Below are positions 1 to 9,314 of a stretch of DNA of 64,000 nt, in pieces. Source of the DNA: Vogesella oryzae (GTDB lineage Bacteria; Pseudomonadota; Gammaproteobacteria; Burkholderiales; Chromobacteriaceae); contig NZ_CADEPL010000020.1 in assembly GCF_902829295.1 (NCBI RefSeq), positions 100,933 through 164,932 on the forward strand, given 5' to 3'. Numbering within the stretch: position 1 is the first letter of the stretch; every line of letters begins with the position of its first letter. The position numbers were made by a program, and so were the translations under genes. A model generated the notes under the pieces. That model ran no database searches. It saw only the letters and a list, made by a program, of their open reading frames with translations, and was not told where the DNA came from.

Positions 1-638
1 GCACCGCGACGGCTGCTGCCCTCACCGGTTGTAATGATCGCCAGCTCGCCCAGGTCACACTGCACGCGGAACGACTGCTCATGTGCTTCGCCGTTCTGCG
101 CCAGGATGGTGTAACGCGGCAGCGCCAGACGGCGTGCCTGCAATGCCTCCTGCAGGCGGGTCTTGGCATCCTTGGCATGACGGGGCGGGTCAATGGCACT
201 GATACGGCCCTGATACAAGCGCCGTACTACCTGTTCCGCGGCCTGGAAATCGCGATCGAAGCTGATGGCGGCAAAGGTTGCCTCGACGGCATCAGCCAGG
301 ATGGACGGCCGGTTAAAGCCGCCGCTTTTCAGTTCGCCCTCGCCCAGATACAGGTAATCGCCAAGTTTCAGCTCCTGGGCGATTTCGGCCAGAGTGTTCT
401 GGTTAACCAGGTTGGCGCGCAAGCGCGACAGCTCGCCTTCGCTCAGTTTCGGAAACTGGTCGAACAACATCCGCGCCACGGTGTAATTGAGGATGCTGTC
501 GCCGATGAATTCGAAGCGTTCGTTGTTGGGCGTACCAAAACTGCGATGGGTCAGCGCCTGCTTCAGTAAATCCGGCTTCTCAAAAAAATAATCCAGCGCC
601 GTACCAAGGCGCCGGAATCGATTGTCTTGTTGGTTCAC
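1..638 (-). CDS. rnc: Ribonuclease III, 3' end cut by window edge
   Basis: Double-strand-specific endoribonuclease that processes rRNA precursors and structured RNAs as a dimer. Translating the minus strand from a GTG at 636-638 gives a continuous frame to the window edge, about 212 residues of a usual 230-240. The RNase III signature NERFEFIGDSIL is clear near residues 38-49, and the second acidic catalytic patch (LADAVEA) is near 115-121. The double-stranded-RNA-binding domain begins near residue 150 and is incomplete. No ATG lies in a suitable place, so GTG is the likely start. It begins 3 bases after the stop of the DUF4845 gene and follows lepB, the usual lepB-rnc order in betaproteobacteria. 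Identity is secure; the C-terminus cannot be judged. Confidence 0.93.
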   Translation of the reverse strand, partial: MNQQDNRFRRLGTALDYFFEKPDLLKQALTHRSFGTPNNERFEFIGDSILNYTVARMLFDQFPKLSEGELSRLRANLVNQNTLAEIAQELKLGDYLYLGEGELKSGGFNRPSILADAVEATFAAISFDRDFQAAEQVVRRLYQGRISAIDPPRHAKDAKTRLQEALQARRLALPRYTILAQNGEAHEQSFRVQCDLGELAIITTGEGSSRRG

Positions 639-641
639 GAT

Positions 642-1019
642 TTATTTTGCTTGATCCTGCAGCACGGGAATGCTGCCGGCCTGATATTCGAAATGGAACA
701 CCAGTTTGATGTCCTTCATGATCGGAACTTCGGTGTTGTAGCTAATGCCGACACCCAGTTTGCCACCGGAGCTGATCACTAGCAGGTCTTCTTTCTTTAC
801 GGAGTTAAAGTCCTGCACAATGTCATTGTTCTCGAAGCTGCGGCGTACCTCGTGATCGGTCTGTTCCTGATCCACCGCGATTTCATTAATCGTGCGCTTG
901 ATGGCGTTGTACTCGGTGTACACCGGCACCACTTTCAGCACCAGAAACACCACCACAGCCGCCAGCATGGCAAAAGCCAATACCACCAGGAACGAAAAAC
1001 CACCCTGCGAACGCTTCAT
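642..1019 (-). CDS. DUF4845 membrane-anchored small protein
   Basis: 125-residue protein with one N-terminal membrane segment (about residues 8-28, a run of Ala/Val/Leu/Phe after MKRSQGG) and a soluble C-terminal part. The N-terminus resembles a type IV pilin-like leader (basic residues, GG, then FSFLVVL), but the usual catalytic context is not certain. Proteins of this length between lepB and rnc in betaproteobacteria belong to DUF4845, whose function is unknown to me. It lies 20 bases after lepB and 3 bases before rnc, so it is almost certainly in the lepA-lepB-rnc transcript. Confidence 0.82.
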   Translation of the reverse strand: MKRSQGGFSFLVVLAFAMLAAVVVFLVLKVVPVYTEYNAIKRTINEIAVDQEQTDHEVRRSFENNDIVQDFNSVKKEDLLVISSGGKLGVGISYNTEVPIMKDIKLVFHFEYQAGSIPVLQDQAK

Positions 1020-1039
1020 CTCCAGCCCTTTCAGATTGC

Positions 1040-2002
1040 TCAGTGGATGCGGGTGCCGATACGCGAGAAATCACCGAAGTTCATCCAGATCAGGAAGGCT
1101 TTACCCACCAGCAGGCGATCCTCGACAAAACCCCAGTAACGGCTGTCTTCGCTGTTATCGCGATTGTCACCCATCATGAAATACTGTCCCTGCGGTACTT
1201 TGCAAGTAAAACCGTCTTCGCGGTACTCGCAATTTTCACGACCGGCAAACAGGCGGACACCGTTAGGAATGTAAACCGGCGTTTCTGGCATCACCAGAGT
1301 ATGGAAAGTCTTGCCGTTGATGGTTTCCTGGAACTGCTGCGTACGCACCAGCATCAGGCCTTTTTCCAGATATTCCAGATCGCCAGCCGAAACATGCTCT
1401 ACCGGCTTGCCGTTAATGGTCAGCTGCTTGTTGCGATAGTCCACTACATCGCCCGGTGTGCCGATAACGCGCTTGATGAAATTGATCTTTTCATCTTCGG
1501 GGTAGTTGAACACCACCACATCGCCACGCTCTACCTTGCCCACCGGCACCACCACCTGGTTTGTCACCGGTAGTCGCAAACCGTAGTCGAACTTGTTCAC
1601 CAGGATGAAATCTCCGACAACAAGGCCCGGCCGCATGGAGCTGGACGGAATCTGGAACGGTTCGGCCACGAATGAGCGCAGCAGGAAGACCACGGCAATG
1701 ATGGGAAAGAACCCGCGCGGGAAGTCGATATAGTGCGGCGCGCGTTCGCCCGGCGGACGTTTTTTTGCCAGCAGCCACTTGTCCAGCGCCCAGATGATGC
1801 CGGTCACCAGTACGATGATCAGCATTACCGAGCCAAAGCTCATATAGCCGGACAGCAAGCCGAAGGCGCCACCCAGCAGCGCCAGATAACCCCACTCTAC
1901 CGAGGAGGATGGCGAACCATCCTCATTTTTGGCCGAAAACAGGATCAGCAGCAGGCCGACCACGGCCAGCACTACCCATACCCACACCAGGTTCGTCCCC
2001 AT
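1040..2002 (-). CDS. lepB: Signal peptidase I
   Basis: Inner-membrane serine protease that removes signal peptides from exported preproteins. It has 320 residues. Membrane segments lie near residues 4-23, 38-72 and 97-112. The catalytic serine is S122 in PSSSM and the general-base lysine is K177 in INFIKRVIG. The MGDNRDNSEDSRYWG box sits near the C-terminus. All conserved boxes are present and the length is normal for the Gram-negative enzyme. Its ATG overlaps the lepA stop by one base (TAATG), which implies translational coupling. Followed by DUF4845 and rnc. Confidence 0.97.
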   Translation of the reverse strand: MGTNLVWVWVVLAVVGLLLILFSAKNEDGSPSSSVEWGYLALLGGAFGLLSGYMSFGSVMLIIVLVTGIIWALDKWLLAKKRPPGERAPHYIDFPRGFFPIIAVVFLLRSFVAEPFQIPSSSMRPGLVVGDFILVNKFDYGLRLPVTNQVVVPVGKVERGDVVVFNYPEDEKINFIKRVIGTPGDVVDYRNKQLTINGKPVEHVSAGDLEYLEKGLMLVRTQQFQETINGKTFHTLVMPETPVYIPNGVRLFAGRENCEYREDGFTCKVPQGQYFMMGDNRDNSEDSRYWGFVEDRLLVGKAFLIWMNFGDFSRIGTRIH

Positions 2003-3795
2003 TACTTGTCCCCAACTTGCAGAATGGCCAGGAAGGCCTCCTGCGGGATTTCAACGTTACCTACCTGCTTCATGCGCTTCTTACCGGCCTTCTGCTTTTC
2101 CAGCAGTTTCTTCTTACGGGTAATGTCACCACCGTAACACTTGGCCAGTACGTTTTTACGTAGTGCTTTGACTGTTTCGCGGGCGATGATATGACCGCCG
2201 ATGGCGGCCTGCACCGCGATGTCGAACATCTGACGCGGAATCAGCTCGCGCATCTTGGACACCAATTCGCGACCACGATACACGCTGCTGGCACGGTGCA
2301 CGATCAGGCTCAGAGCATCCACTTTTTCGCCGTTAACCAGCACATCCAGCTTCACCAGATCGGCGGACTGGAACTCCTTGAACTCGTAGTCCAGCGAGGC
2401 ATAGCCGCGACTGGTGGACTTGAGCTTGTCAAAGAAGTCCATCACCACTTCGTTCATCGGCAGGTCGTACTTCAGCATCACCTGACGCCCCATGTACTGC
2501 ATATTTCGCTGCACGCCACGCTTGTTGTTACACAGCGTCATCACCGAGCCCACGTAGTCTTGCGGCACCAGAATGGTGGCAGTGATAATCGGTTCGCGCA
2601 GTTCGTCGTACTTGCCAGCTTCCGGCATGCGCGACGGGTTGGACACTACCTCGACGACACCGTCCTTCATCACCACTTCGTAGTTCACCGTCGGCGCGGT
2701 GGTGATCAGGTCCATGTCGAATTCGCGCTCCAGGCGCTCCTGCACAATCTCCAGATGCAGCAGGCCGAGGAAGCCACAACGGAAACCGAAGCCCAGCGCC
2801 TGCGACACTTCCGGCTCGAACTTCAGCGAGGCATCGTTCAGCTGCAGCTTTTCCAGTGCATCGCGCAGGGCTTCGTAATCGTGACTTTCCACCGGATACA
2901 GACCGGCAAATACCTGCGACTGGACTTCCTTGAAACCAGGTAGTGCCTCGCTGGCCGGTTTGGCGGCCAGGGTGATGGTATCGCCCACCTTGGCAGACTT
3001 CAGTTCTTTGATACCGGCGATAACAAAGCCCACTTCACCCGCGCTCAGCACTTCACGCTGTACCGATTTCGGGGTGAATACGCCCACCTGCTCGCACAGA
3101 TGCTCGGCCTGGGTCGCCATGAACTTGATCTTGTCCTTGGGCTTGAGCTGGCCATCGATTACGCGCACCAGCATCACCACGCCGACGTAGTTGTCGAACC
3201 AGGAGTCGATGATCAGCGCCTTCAGCGGTGCATCCGGATTGCCTTCCGGCGGCGGAATCTTGGTAACCACGGTTTCCAGGATGTCCTCGATACCGATACC
3301 GGACTTGGCCGAGGCTCGCACGGCATCGATAGCCTCGATACCGATGATGTCCTCGATCTCCTGGCTGACACGTTCCGGATCGGCGGCCGGCAGGTCGATC
3401 TTGTTCAGCACCGGTACCACCTCGACACCTAGCTCGATGGCGGTGTAGCAGTTGGCCACGGTTTGCGCTTCAACACCTTGGGAGGCATCGACAACCAGCA
3501 GCGCGCCTTCACAGGCGGACAGCGAGCGCGATACTTCGTAGGAAAAGTCGACGTGACCCGGGGTATCGATCAGGTTCAGGTTGTAGACCTGACCATCGCG
3601 CGCCTTGTATTGCAGCGCGGCAGTTTGTGCCTTGATGGTGATACCGCGCTCTTTCTCGATATCCATCGAGTCGAGTACCTGGGCACTCATTTCACGCAGT
3701 TCCAGACCGCCACAAAACTGGATGAAGCGGTCGGCCAATGTCGATTTGCCGTGGTCAATATGGGCAATAATCGAGAAATTACGGATATGTTTCAT
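2002..3795 (-). CDS. lepA: Elongation factor 4 (back-translocating GTPase LepA)
   Basis: Ribosome-binding translational GTPase. It has 597 residues from the ATG giving [19 protein letters not shown]; an in-frame upstream ATG (10 residues earlier) adds a non-conserved tail and was rejected. G1 AHIDHGKST is at residues 11-19, followed by [10 protein letters not shown] (switch I), DTPGHVDF (G3) and NKIDLP (G4), then EF-G-like domains and the LepA-specific C-terminal domain with a lysine-rich end. First gene of lepA-lepB-DUF4845-rnc. A terminator-like hairpin separates it from the upstream glutaredoxin gene, so it probably has its own promoter. Confidence 0.97.
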   Translation of the reverse strand: MKHIRNFSIIAHIDHGKSTLADRFIQFCGGLELREMSAQVLDSMDIEKERGITIKAQTAALQYKARDGQVYNLNLIDTPGHVDFSYEVSRSLSACEGALLVVDASQGVEAQTVANCYTAIELGVEVVPVLNKIDLPAADPERVSQEIEDIIGIEAIDAVRASAKSGIGIEDILETVVTKIPPPEGNPDAPLKALIIDSWFDNYVGVVMLVRVIDGQLKPKDKIKFMATQAEHLCEQVGVFTPKSVQREVLSAGEVGFVIAGIKELKSAKVGDTITLAAKPASEALPGFKEVQSQVFAGLYPVESHDYEALRDALEKLQLNDASLKFEPEVSQALGFGFRCGFLGLLHLEIVQERLEREFDMDLITTAPTVNYEVVMKDGVVEVVSNPSRMPEAGKYDELREPIITATILVPQDYVGSVMTLCNNKRGVQRNMQYMGRQVMLKYDLPMNEVVMDFFDKLKSTSRGYASLDYEFKEFQSADLVKLDVLVNGEKVDALSLIVHRASSVYRGRELVSKMRELIPRQMFDIAVQAAIGGHIIARETVKALRKNVLAKCYGGDITRKKKLLEKQKAGKKRMKQVGNVEIPQEAFLAILQVGDK

Positions 3796-3805
3796 CTGAA
3801 TCCAG

Positions 3806-3834
3806 CAAAAATTAAGGGCACACAAAGTGCCCTT
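3806..3834 (-). terminator. Rho-independent terminator after the sigma-E operon
   Basis: On the minus strand AAGGGCAC and GTGCCCTT form an 8-bp stem with a TTTGT loop, followed by AATTTTT. It lies between the glutaredoxin-like gene and lepA and marks the end of the rpoE operon, or an attenuator before lepA. Confidence 0.75.
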
Positions 3835-3852
3835 TTAACACTGGCGCGGATT

Positions 3853-4116
3853 TTAGCTGATTTCGCTGCCCTGTGCAGCCGGGCGTTGCTCCAGATGTGC
3901 GGCCAACCTTGCTTCATCCAGATGCCAGTGGCAAATTTCCAGCTCGCCATCCATCAGTACCGGCACCAGTTCGTTGAAACGCTCTTCCAGCACCGGGTCG
4001 GCATCGACATCCACCACATCAATGGCAAAGCCGTAGTGCTGCTGCCACGGCCGCAGCTGCGCCAGCATGTCGTGGCACAGGCTGCAGTACTCGCGAAAAT
4101 ACAGTGTCAATTGCAT
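3853..4116 (-). CDS. Glutaredoxin-like protein (DUF836 family)
   Basis: 87-residue thioredoxin-fold protein. It begins with beta-strand MQLTLYFREYC and has a CSLC redox motif at residues 11-14. A conserved LVPVLMDG strand with the cis-proline is near 50-57. This matches the small glutaredoxin-like DUF836 family; a thiol-redox role is inferred, the partner unknown. Its ATG overlaps the mucD stop by one base (TGATG), so it is coupled to the envelope protease and belongs to the sigma-E operon. A copy of the GTTGGCCGC word lies inside it (3899-3907). Confidence 0.85.
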   Translation of the reverse strand: MQLTLYFREYCSLCHDMLAQLRPWQQHYGFAIDVVDVDADPVLEERFNELVPVLMDGELEICHWHLDEARLAAHLEQRPAAQGSEIS

Positions 4117-5540
4117 CAGGGCTTTACCTTCTCCGGCTTCACGGCAACAAACAGCGAATCCCCCTGCCGCAGCACCTGCAACGCCAGGCTGCCACCAGCA
4201 GGCACCGCATTGATTGCCTGCTGTAGCTGGCGAATGCTGGTCAGCTCTTCACCTGAAACACCGACGATAACATCCCCCGCCTGCAAGCCGGCATCCGCCG
4301 CCGGACCCTGCACCCCCCGCACCAGCAGGCCAAATTTCACACCCAGCTTCTGCAGCTGTGCGGCAGCCAGTGGCTGCACCGTCAAGCCGGTCTGATTGGT
4401 CATCGACGCCTCGGCCGAAGGCCCCTGATTTCCGTGATAGGCACGATCAGCGGTACGCGGATCCTCACTCTGCAACTCCGAGGTCACCACACTCGTGCGC
4501 AGCGACTTGCGGTTACGCCAGACTTCCAGCTCCACCTTGCTGCCCGGGCGGATGCCGCTAAGCAGCCGCGGCAAGTCATCACCGCTGTCCAGCGGCTTGC
4601 CATTCATCGACAACACCACATCACCAGACTTGAGCCCGGCCTTATCTGCCGGACCGCCTTTTTCGACACTACTGATCAGTACACCCTTGGCATCAGCCAG
4701 ACCGAACGATGCAGCCAACTCCTTGCTCATCGGCTGAATCGCCACGCCGATACGACTGCGGCTGACCTTGCCCTCCCGCTTCAACTCGTCGGCAACCGTC
4801 ATGGCCACATCGATGGGAATCGAGAAAGAGATACCCATGAAACCACCGGAACGGCTGTAAATCTGCGAGTTGATCCCGACTACCTCGCCCTTCAGATTGA
4901 ACAGCGGGCCGCCCGAGTTACCCGGATTCACTGCCGCATCGGTCTGGATGAACGGCACGTAGCTCTCGTCCGGCAGGTGACGCCCTTTGGCGGAAACGAT
5001 ACCGGCGGTAACACTGTTCTCGAAACCGAACGGCGAGCCGATAGCCAGCACCCACTCGCCGACTTTCAGCGCCTCCGACTTGCCGACTTTGACAAAGGGC
5101 AGCCCCTTGGCATCGATTTTCAGCAACGCCACATCGGTACGCGCATCGGAGCCCACCACCTTGGCCTTGAACTCCCGGCGGTCCCCCAGGGTAACGATCA
5201 TCTCGTCAGCGTCGGCAATCACATGCGCATTGGTCAGCACATAACCGTCCGCCGACAGGATGAAGCCCGACCCCATGCCACCCGTGCGGTACTCTCGCAG
5301 CTGCGGCGGGGCAAACTGGCGGAAAAACTCGGAGAACGGATCGTTTTCCATGCCCTGCGGCAGCTCGCGCACCATCTGCCGTACCGTACCGACCGTACGG
5401 ATATTCACCACCGCCTTACCCTGGTCCTCGACCAGCTGGGTGAAGTCCGGCAGCACCGTTACCGGTGCGGCGTGAATCACAGGACTGGCAATCAAGCCGG
5501 CCATCAGCATAGAGGCGGCAATCAGCTTCTTGAGCGGCAT
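4116..5540 (-). CDS. mucD: Periplasmic DegP/MucD-type serine protease with two PDZ domains
   Basis: Envelope quality-control protease that degrades misfolded periplasmic proteins. It has 474 residues with a signal peptide (about 1-24, ending VIHAAP). The trypsin-like domain carries the triad H106 (TNAHV), D136 (DARTDVALL) and S209 (GNSGGPL). Two PDZ domains follow, near 265-355 and 385-470. The name mucD follows operon position; degP or degQ would be equally fair by sequence. Its start overlaps the rseC end by 19 bases. The context (rpoE, anti-sigma factor, rseB, rseC) makes it a sigma-E regulon member. Confidence 0.95.
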   Translation of the reverse strand: MPLKKLIAASMLMAGLIASPVIHAAPVTVLPDFTQLVEDQGKAVVNIRTVGTVRQMVRELPQGMENDPFSEFFRQFAPPQLREYRTGGMGSGFILSADGYVLTNAHVIADADEMIVTLGDRREFKAKVVGSDARTDVALLKIDAKGLPFVKVGKSEALKVGEWVLAIGSPFGFENSVTAGIVSAKGRHLPDESYVPFIQTDAAVNPGNSGGPLFNLKGEVVGINSQIYSRSGGFMGISFSIPIDVAMTVADELKREGKVSRSRIGVAIQPMSKELAASFGLADAKGVLISSVEKGGPADKAGLKSGDVVLSMNGKPLDSGDDLPRLLSGIRPGSKVELEVWRNRKSLRTSVVTSELQSEDPRTADRAYHGNQGPSAEASMTNQTGLTVQPLAAAQLQKLGVKFGLLVRGVQGPAADAGLQAGDVIVGVSGEELTSIRQLQQAINAVPAGGSLALQVLRQGDSLFVAVKPEKVKP

Positions 5541-5995
5541 GTTCTGACAAACTCCACGGAAAGTTGAGAAGAAGAGGCACGACTGGCGATATGCGGCTGA
5601 AATCGCACATCGCCGGCAAGGCGACGGCTGTAGCCACGCACCAGCAACAAGGAAAACAGCAAGGCAAACAACCCGCCGGCCACTGCGGCCAACTCGCCGG
5701 CAGCGGAGGCCAGCATGGCTCCCAGCAACAAGGCAGATACCGGCACGGCATACAGCAAGCCGGCACTACGCAGCATGCCGGATTCCGGCACCGCGATTTT
5801 GACCTGTTCGCCTGCATTCACCCCCAGCGGATCCAGCACCCGGAACTGCGGCTGGCGCAGGCTGAACATCCGTGCCAGCTGCAACGAGCGACAGCCGGAA
5901 ACCGGATCACATTGCCCGCAGGGAGAATGCGGGCGGGGCTCCACCCAGGCAAAACCGGGCTCCACCCGCAATACCCGCGCTTCGGTTTCGATCAT
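5522..5995 (-). CDS. rseC: RseC/MucC family positive regulator of sigma-E
   Basis: 157-residue inner-membrane protein. The cytoplasmic N-terminal part carries the family cysteine cluster (PCGQCDPVSGC, near residues 25-35). Two hydrophobic helices lie near 80-97 and 103-122. RseC proteins modulate the RpoE/RseA interaction and some influence SoxR reduction; which applies here is not shown. It starts one codon after rseB ends and overlaps mucD by 19 bases. A GTTGGCCGC copy lies at 5685-5693 in the membrane region. Confidence 0.88.
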   Translation of the reverse strand: MIETEARVLRVEPGFAWVEPRPHSPCGQCDPVSGCRSLQLARMFSLRQPQFRVLDPLGVNAGEQVKIAVPESGMLRSAGLLYAVPVSALLLGAMLASAAGELAAVAGGLFALLFSLLLVRGYSRRLAGDVRFQPHIASRASSSQLSVEFVRTCRSRS

Positions 5996-5996
5996 A

Positions 5997-6938
5997 TTAC
6001 TTCGGGACGAGACGAATATTTTTCAGGACGGACTGCAGACCCGCTTCCGGCATATCCCCCACCACCGTCAGCAATTGCTCACCAGCCCGGCGGGATGCCA
6101 CCCCAATACCGTTGGGCGCGATAACCACCGGATGTGCAGGCACTTCGGCATCCGAGGTTTCGACAAACAGCGACAGCTTGGCAAAACCGTCCGAGTATAC
6201 ATAGTGCTGCACCGCCTGCTCGTGGCCCGGCAGCGGCCGGCTCATGTAGCGAAGCAGCCGGAAACCAGCGGGGATACCCTTCACTTCCAGCGGCGGTTGC
6301 GCACTTTTCACCACTGCCGCCGTCCCCAGCGACAGTGACTGCTTGTAACGCGGCCGCAGCTTCGATCTGTCATGCTCCGGTCCGAGGGTCAACTCGGTAA
6401 AAGCAAACTGCTCGATCACCTCGCCGCGCACGCCACCGGTTACCACCTTCAGCGGCAATGCCGTGACCGGGTCGATACACAAACGCTGGCTGTAACGGGA
6501 ATTGACCTCGCGCGGCTTGAGCAGCAACCACTGGCAGTCGCGCTCGGCCACGCGATCCATACCGCCACGGCTCAGGTTGTACGCCACCGCGAGATCCGCT
6601 GGCGCATCCGGCAACACGGCCGGGAACATTTTTACCGCACCCAGCTTGGCCGCGCTCAGCGAGCGGGCATCCGGCGCATAGCAGGTAAGCTCGCTACCCT
6701 GGCGCACGATTTCGCGCGGCAACCCGTCCAGCGACTCGCGCCGTTCGCGCAGCAAGCCATCTTCACTGCTGCGGTAAATACGGAAGGTTTCCAGCTCGCC
6801 GCCCAACGGGTGGGAATAGATGGCACTGAAAGGAAAAGACTGGCCAGCAACCGCCGCTCGACGCAACAACGACCAGTCATCTTCGGCATGGGCAACCAGC
6901 GGCAGAGAAATCAGGACACAGACGGCCAGCCGACGCAT
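5997..6938 (-). CDS. rseB: Periplasmic sigma-E regulatory protein RseB/MucB
   Basis: Periplasmic lipid- or lipoprotein-sensing protein that protects the anti-sigma factor RseA from proteolysis. It has 313 residues from the ATG at 6936-6938, which overlaps the rseA stop (TGATG); a TTG one codon upstream is possible. The signal peptide is about residues 1-18 (LPLVAHA). The MucB/RseB N-terminal domain (AVAGQSFPFSAIYSHPLG) and C-terminal domain are both recognisable, and the length is normal. Confidence 0.92.
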   Translation of the reverse strand: MRRLAVCVLISLPLVAHAEDDWSLLRRAAVAGQSFPFSAIYSHPLGGELETFRIYRSSEDGLLRERRESLDGLPREIVRQGSELTCYAPDARSLSAAKLGAVKMFPAVLPDAPADLAVAYNLSRGGMDRVAERDCQWLLLKPREVNSRYSQRLCIDPVTALPLKVVTGGVRGEVIEQFAFTELTLGPEHDRSKLRPRYKQSLSLGTAAVVKSAQPPLEVKGIPAGFRLLRYMSRPLPGHEQAVQHYVYSDGFAKLSLFVETSDAEVPAHPVVIAPNGIGVASRRAGEQLLTVVGDMPEAGLQSVLKNIRLVPK

Positions 6939-7426
6939 CAACGCACCCCCTGGGCAACTGGCTGGCTGAGGCCAACTCGCGTCAAACCGTCACCGACGGC
7001 ACCATCCTGATGCGCATCCAGATACAACTGGCTACCATCCGCCACTTGCTGCAACTGGGCAGACGGCGCCGGCACCACCTGGGCAACCAGACCGGCATCT
7101 GCCGGCTGGCTCTGCCAGCTGTACCAACCCACCACGCCCGCCAGCGCCACCGAAGCCGCCACCGCAAAGCGGGCCGCCGGACGGCTGACCCGACGCTGCA
7201 ACGAACGCGGCGCCAGCACGGTCGGCTCGGTTGCCAGCGTGCTGCTTACCTCGCTGCGCACATCCACCGACAGCAGCGAGGCACCGCGCAGGGCATCACC
7301 AATCAGGTGAAACTCCTGCCACGCCGACTGCAACTCGGCATCGCCGGCCAGGCGCTTGATGAGCGGCTCGGCATCCTTGTCGGCCAGTTCACCATCCATC
7401 AGGGCGGAAAGGTTTTCTTTCATCAT
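6938..7426 (-). CDS. rseA: Anti-sigma-E factor RseA/MucA
   Basis: 162-residue single-pass membrane anti-sigma factor. It starts MMKENLSALMDGELAD, the typical N-terminal RseA sigma-binding region. One membrane segment near residues 95-112 is followed by a periplasmic tail. The start was placed at the ATG pair at 7421-7426, just behind GAGAAG; a longer upstream frame overlaps rpoE and is not conserved. It lies 4 bases after rpoE, and rseB follows with a TGATG overlap. Confidence 0.92.
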   Translation of the reverse strand: MMKENLSALMDGELADKDAEPLIKRLAGDAELQSAWQEFHLIGDALRGASLLSVDVRSEVSSTLATEPTVLAPRSLQRRVSRPAARFAVAASVALAGVVGWYSWQSQPADAGLVAQVVPAPSAQLQQVADGSQLYLDAHQDGAVGDGLTRVGLSQPVAQGVR

Positions 7427-7430
7427 CTTC

Positions 7431-8039
7431 TCACCATCTCTTGTTTTTGGCCGTGTCCAGCAACGGACGCAACTCTGTCGCAATCGCCTCGCGGGCACGG
7501 AAAATCCGTGACCGCACGGTGCCGATCGGACAATTCATTGCCTCAGCAATTTCCTCGTAACTGAGGCCCTCCATTTCCCGGAGGGAGATCGCCGTACGCA
7601 ATTCTTCCGGCAGACGCGCTACCGCCGCATTGACCGCGGCCAATATCTGCTGGTTCATCATTTCCGCCTCGGGCGTGTGGTAGTCCGGCACCTGCGAGGC
7701 CATATCCAGCGTATCGCCGTCCTCGTCCTCATACTCCGCACTTACCACTGGCCGCCGCCCGGCCGAGGTCAGAAAATTCTTGGCTGTATTGATGCCAATC
7801 CGGTACAGCCAGGTATAAAACGCGCTCTCGCCACGAAACGACGGCAAGGCGCGGTATGCCTTTACAAAAGCTTCCTGCGTCACGTCTTCAATGTCGGCAC
7901 TATCGCGGATAAACCGCGACAACAGCCGTGACAGACGGCGCTGATACTTGCTGACCAGCAAGTCGAACGCACGTTTTTCGCCGCGCTGGGCACGCTCCAC
8001 CAGTTGCTGATCGAGTTCTCGATCGCTCATCGTTGTCAT
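7431..8039 (-). CDS. rpoE: ECF sigma factor RpoE (AlgU)
   Basis: Extracytoplasmic-function sigma factor for envelope stress. It has 202 residues. Region 2 contains DIEDVTQEAFVKAYRAL and FYTWLYRIGINTAKN; region 4 contains LPEELRTAISLREMEGLSYEEIA and the helix-turn-helix ending GTVRSRIFRAREAI. Two possible ATGs exist (residues 1 and 4). First gene of rpoE-rseA-rseB-rseC-mucD-glutaredoxin, separated by 262 bp from the divergent prp operon. A sigma-E-like promoter candidate lies upstream, suggesting autoregulation. Confidence 0.97.
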   Translation of the reverse strand: MTTMSDRELDQQLVERAQRGEKRAFDLLVSKYQRRLSRLLSRFIRDSADIEDVTQEAFVKAYRALPSFRGESAFYTWLYRIGINTAKNFLTSAGRRPVVSAEYEDEDGDTLDMASQVPDYHTPEAEMMNQQILAAVNAAVARLPEELRTAISLREMEGLSYEEIAEAMNCPIGTVRSRIFRAREAIATELRPLLDTAKNKRW

Positions 8040-8102
8040 TCACTCCCTGATTCGCCCTGCTGTTTTTAGTTTGTCGCCGGTTGAGCCGGCACAGGGCACA
8101 AC

Positions 8103-8133
8103 TTATGACCGGAGGCCCTCCGCATTAGTTCAC
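8103..8133 (-). promoter_or_regulatory. Candidate sigma-E-type promoter of rpoE
   Basis: On the minus strand GTGAACTA (8126-8133) resembles the GGAACTT -35 element and TCATAA (8103-8108) a -10 element, about 17 bases apart. The match is partial and spacing slightly long, so this is only a candidate for autoregulation. Confidence 0.3.
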
Positions 8134-8234
8134 ACTGAATTACGACAACACCCCGAGCTGCACATTGAACCACGGCAGCCAGTTGGCAAGCCAGCCTGTG
8201 ACTGCAGGTGACAGCCCCTGGGACAAAAAGTCTG

Positions 8235-8263
8235 TTTTCAAAAAACCAAGCACTTGCTAGAAT
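8235..8263 (+). promoter_or_regulatory. Candidate sigma-70 promoter of prpB
   Basis: TTTTCA (8235-8240), a 17-base spacer and TAGAAT (8258-8263) lie 38 bases before the prpB ATG. The -10 is good and the -35 weak, as expected for an activated promoter. No prp regulator gene is in the window. Confidence 0.45.
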
Positions 8264-8301
8264 TTATGCAAATCACCCCAGAACAAGGACAGGAGCCCCC
8301 G

Positions 8302-9180
8302 ATGACGACACCCGGCCAACGTTTCCGCGACGCAGTCGCCCAAGAAAAACCCCTGCAGGTCGTTGGCGCGGTAAACGCCTATGCCGCACGCCTGGCCGAG
8401 CATAGCGGCTTCAAGGCGTTGTACCTGTCCGGCGGCGGCGTGGCGGCCTGCTCTTGCGGCATTCCCGACCTGGGCATCACCACGCTGGAAGACGTACTGA
8501 TCGACGTGCGCCGCATCACCGACGTGACCGACTTGCCGCTGCTGGTGGATATCGACACCGGCTGGGGCGGCGCCTTCAACATTGCCCGTGCGGTACGCAG
8601 CCTGGAAAAAGCCGGCGCCGCCGCCGTGCACATCGAAGACCAGGTACAGCAAAAACGCTGCGGCCATCGCCCCAACAAGGCCATCGTCAGCCAGGACGAA
8701 ATGGTCGACCGCATCAAGGCCGCCACCGACGCCCGCAAGCACGGCATGGTGATCATGGCCCGTACCGATGCGCTGGCGGTGGAAGGTCTGGACGCCGCCA
8801 TCGAACGCGCCGTGGCCTGCGTGGAAGCCGGCGCCGACATGATCTTCCCCGAGGCCATCACCGATCTCGCGATGTACCGGCAGTTTGCCGAGGCGGTAAA
8901 AGTGCCGGTACTCGCCAACATCACCGAATTCGGCGCCACCCCGCTGTACACCACCAGGGAGCTGGGCGAGCACGGCGTCAGCATGGTGCTGTATCCGCTG
9001 TCGGCATTCCGCGCCATGAGCAAGGCTGCGCTGGAGGTTTACGGCGCCATCCGCCAGGACGGCACCCAGCAGAACGTGGTCGGCAAGATGCAGACCCGCA
9101 TGGAGCTGTACGACCACCTGGGCTACCACGACTACGAGCAGAAACTGGACGCCCTGTTTGCCGAAGGCAAGAACAAGTAA
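8302..9180 (+). CDS. prpB: 2-Methylisocitrate lyase
   Basis: Cleaves 2-methylisocitrate to pyruvate and succinate in the methylcitrate cycle for propionate use. It has 292 residues from the ATG after AGGAG; an in-frame ATG 48 bases upstream lacks this ribosome site. The ICL/PEPM fold is clear: DIDTGWGG near residues 83-90 (Mg site) and the catalytic-loop KRCGH with C120. First gene of prpB-prpC-acnD-prpF. A GTTGGCCGC inverted pair separates it from prpC. Confidence 0.95.
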   Translation: MTTPGQRFRDAVAQEKPLQVVGAVNAYAARLAEHSGFKALYLSGGGVAACSCGIPDLGITTLEDVLIDVRRITDVTDLPLLVDIDTGWGGAFNIARAVRSLEKAGAAAVHIEDQVQQKRCGHRPNKAIVSQDEMVDRIKAATDARKHGMVIMARTDALAVEGLDAAIERAVACVEAGADMIFPEAITDLAMYRQFAEAVKVPVLANITEFGATPLYTTRELGEHGVSMVLYPLSAFRAMSKAALEVYGAIRQDGTQQNVVGKMQTRMELYDHLGYHDYEQKLDALFAEGKNK

Positions 9181-9190
9181 GCGTTACCGG

Positions 9191-9235
9191 GGTTGGCCGC
9201 AACAAGCCACAACCATACACAGAGCGCGGCCAACC
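9191..9235 (+). repeat. Inverted pair of GTTGGCCGC words between prpB and prpC
   Basis: GGTTGGCCGC (9191-9200) and GCGGCCAACC (9226-9235) can form a 10-bp stem around a 25-base loop. No T-run follows, so strong termination is unlikely. It may be a processing or attenuation hairpin inside the operon, and one of 12 such pairs in the window. Confidence 0.8.
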
Positions 9236-9314
9236 CCACCCCCATCGCAGTTATTGCGGCAGCGCCGCACCGTCATCGCCAGGCCGCCCGGCGGCCGCAC
9301 AAAGGAGAAACAGC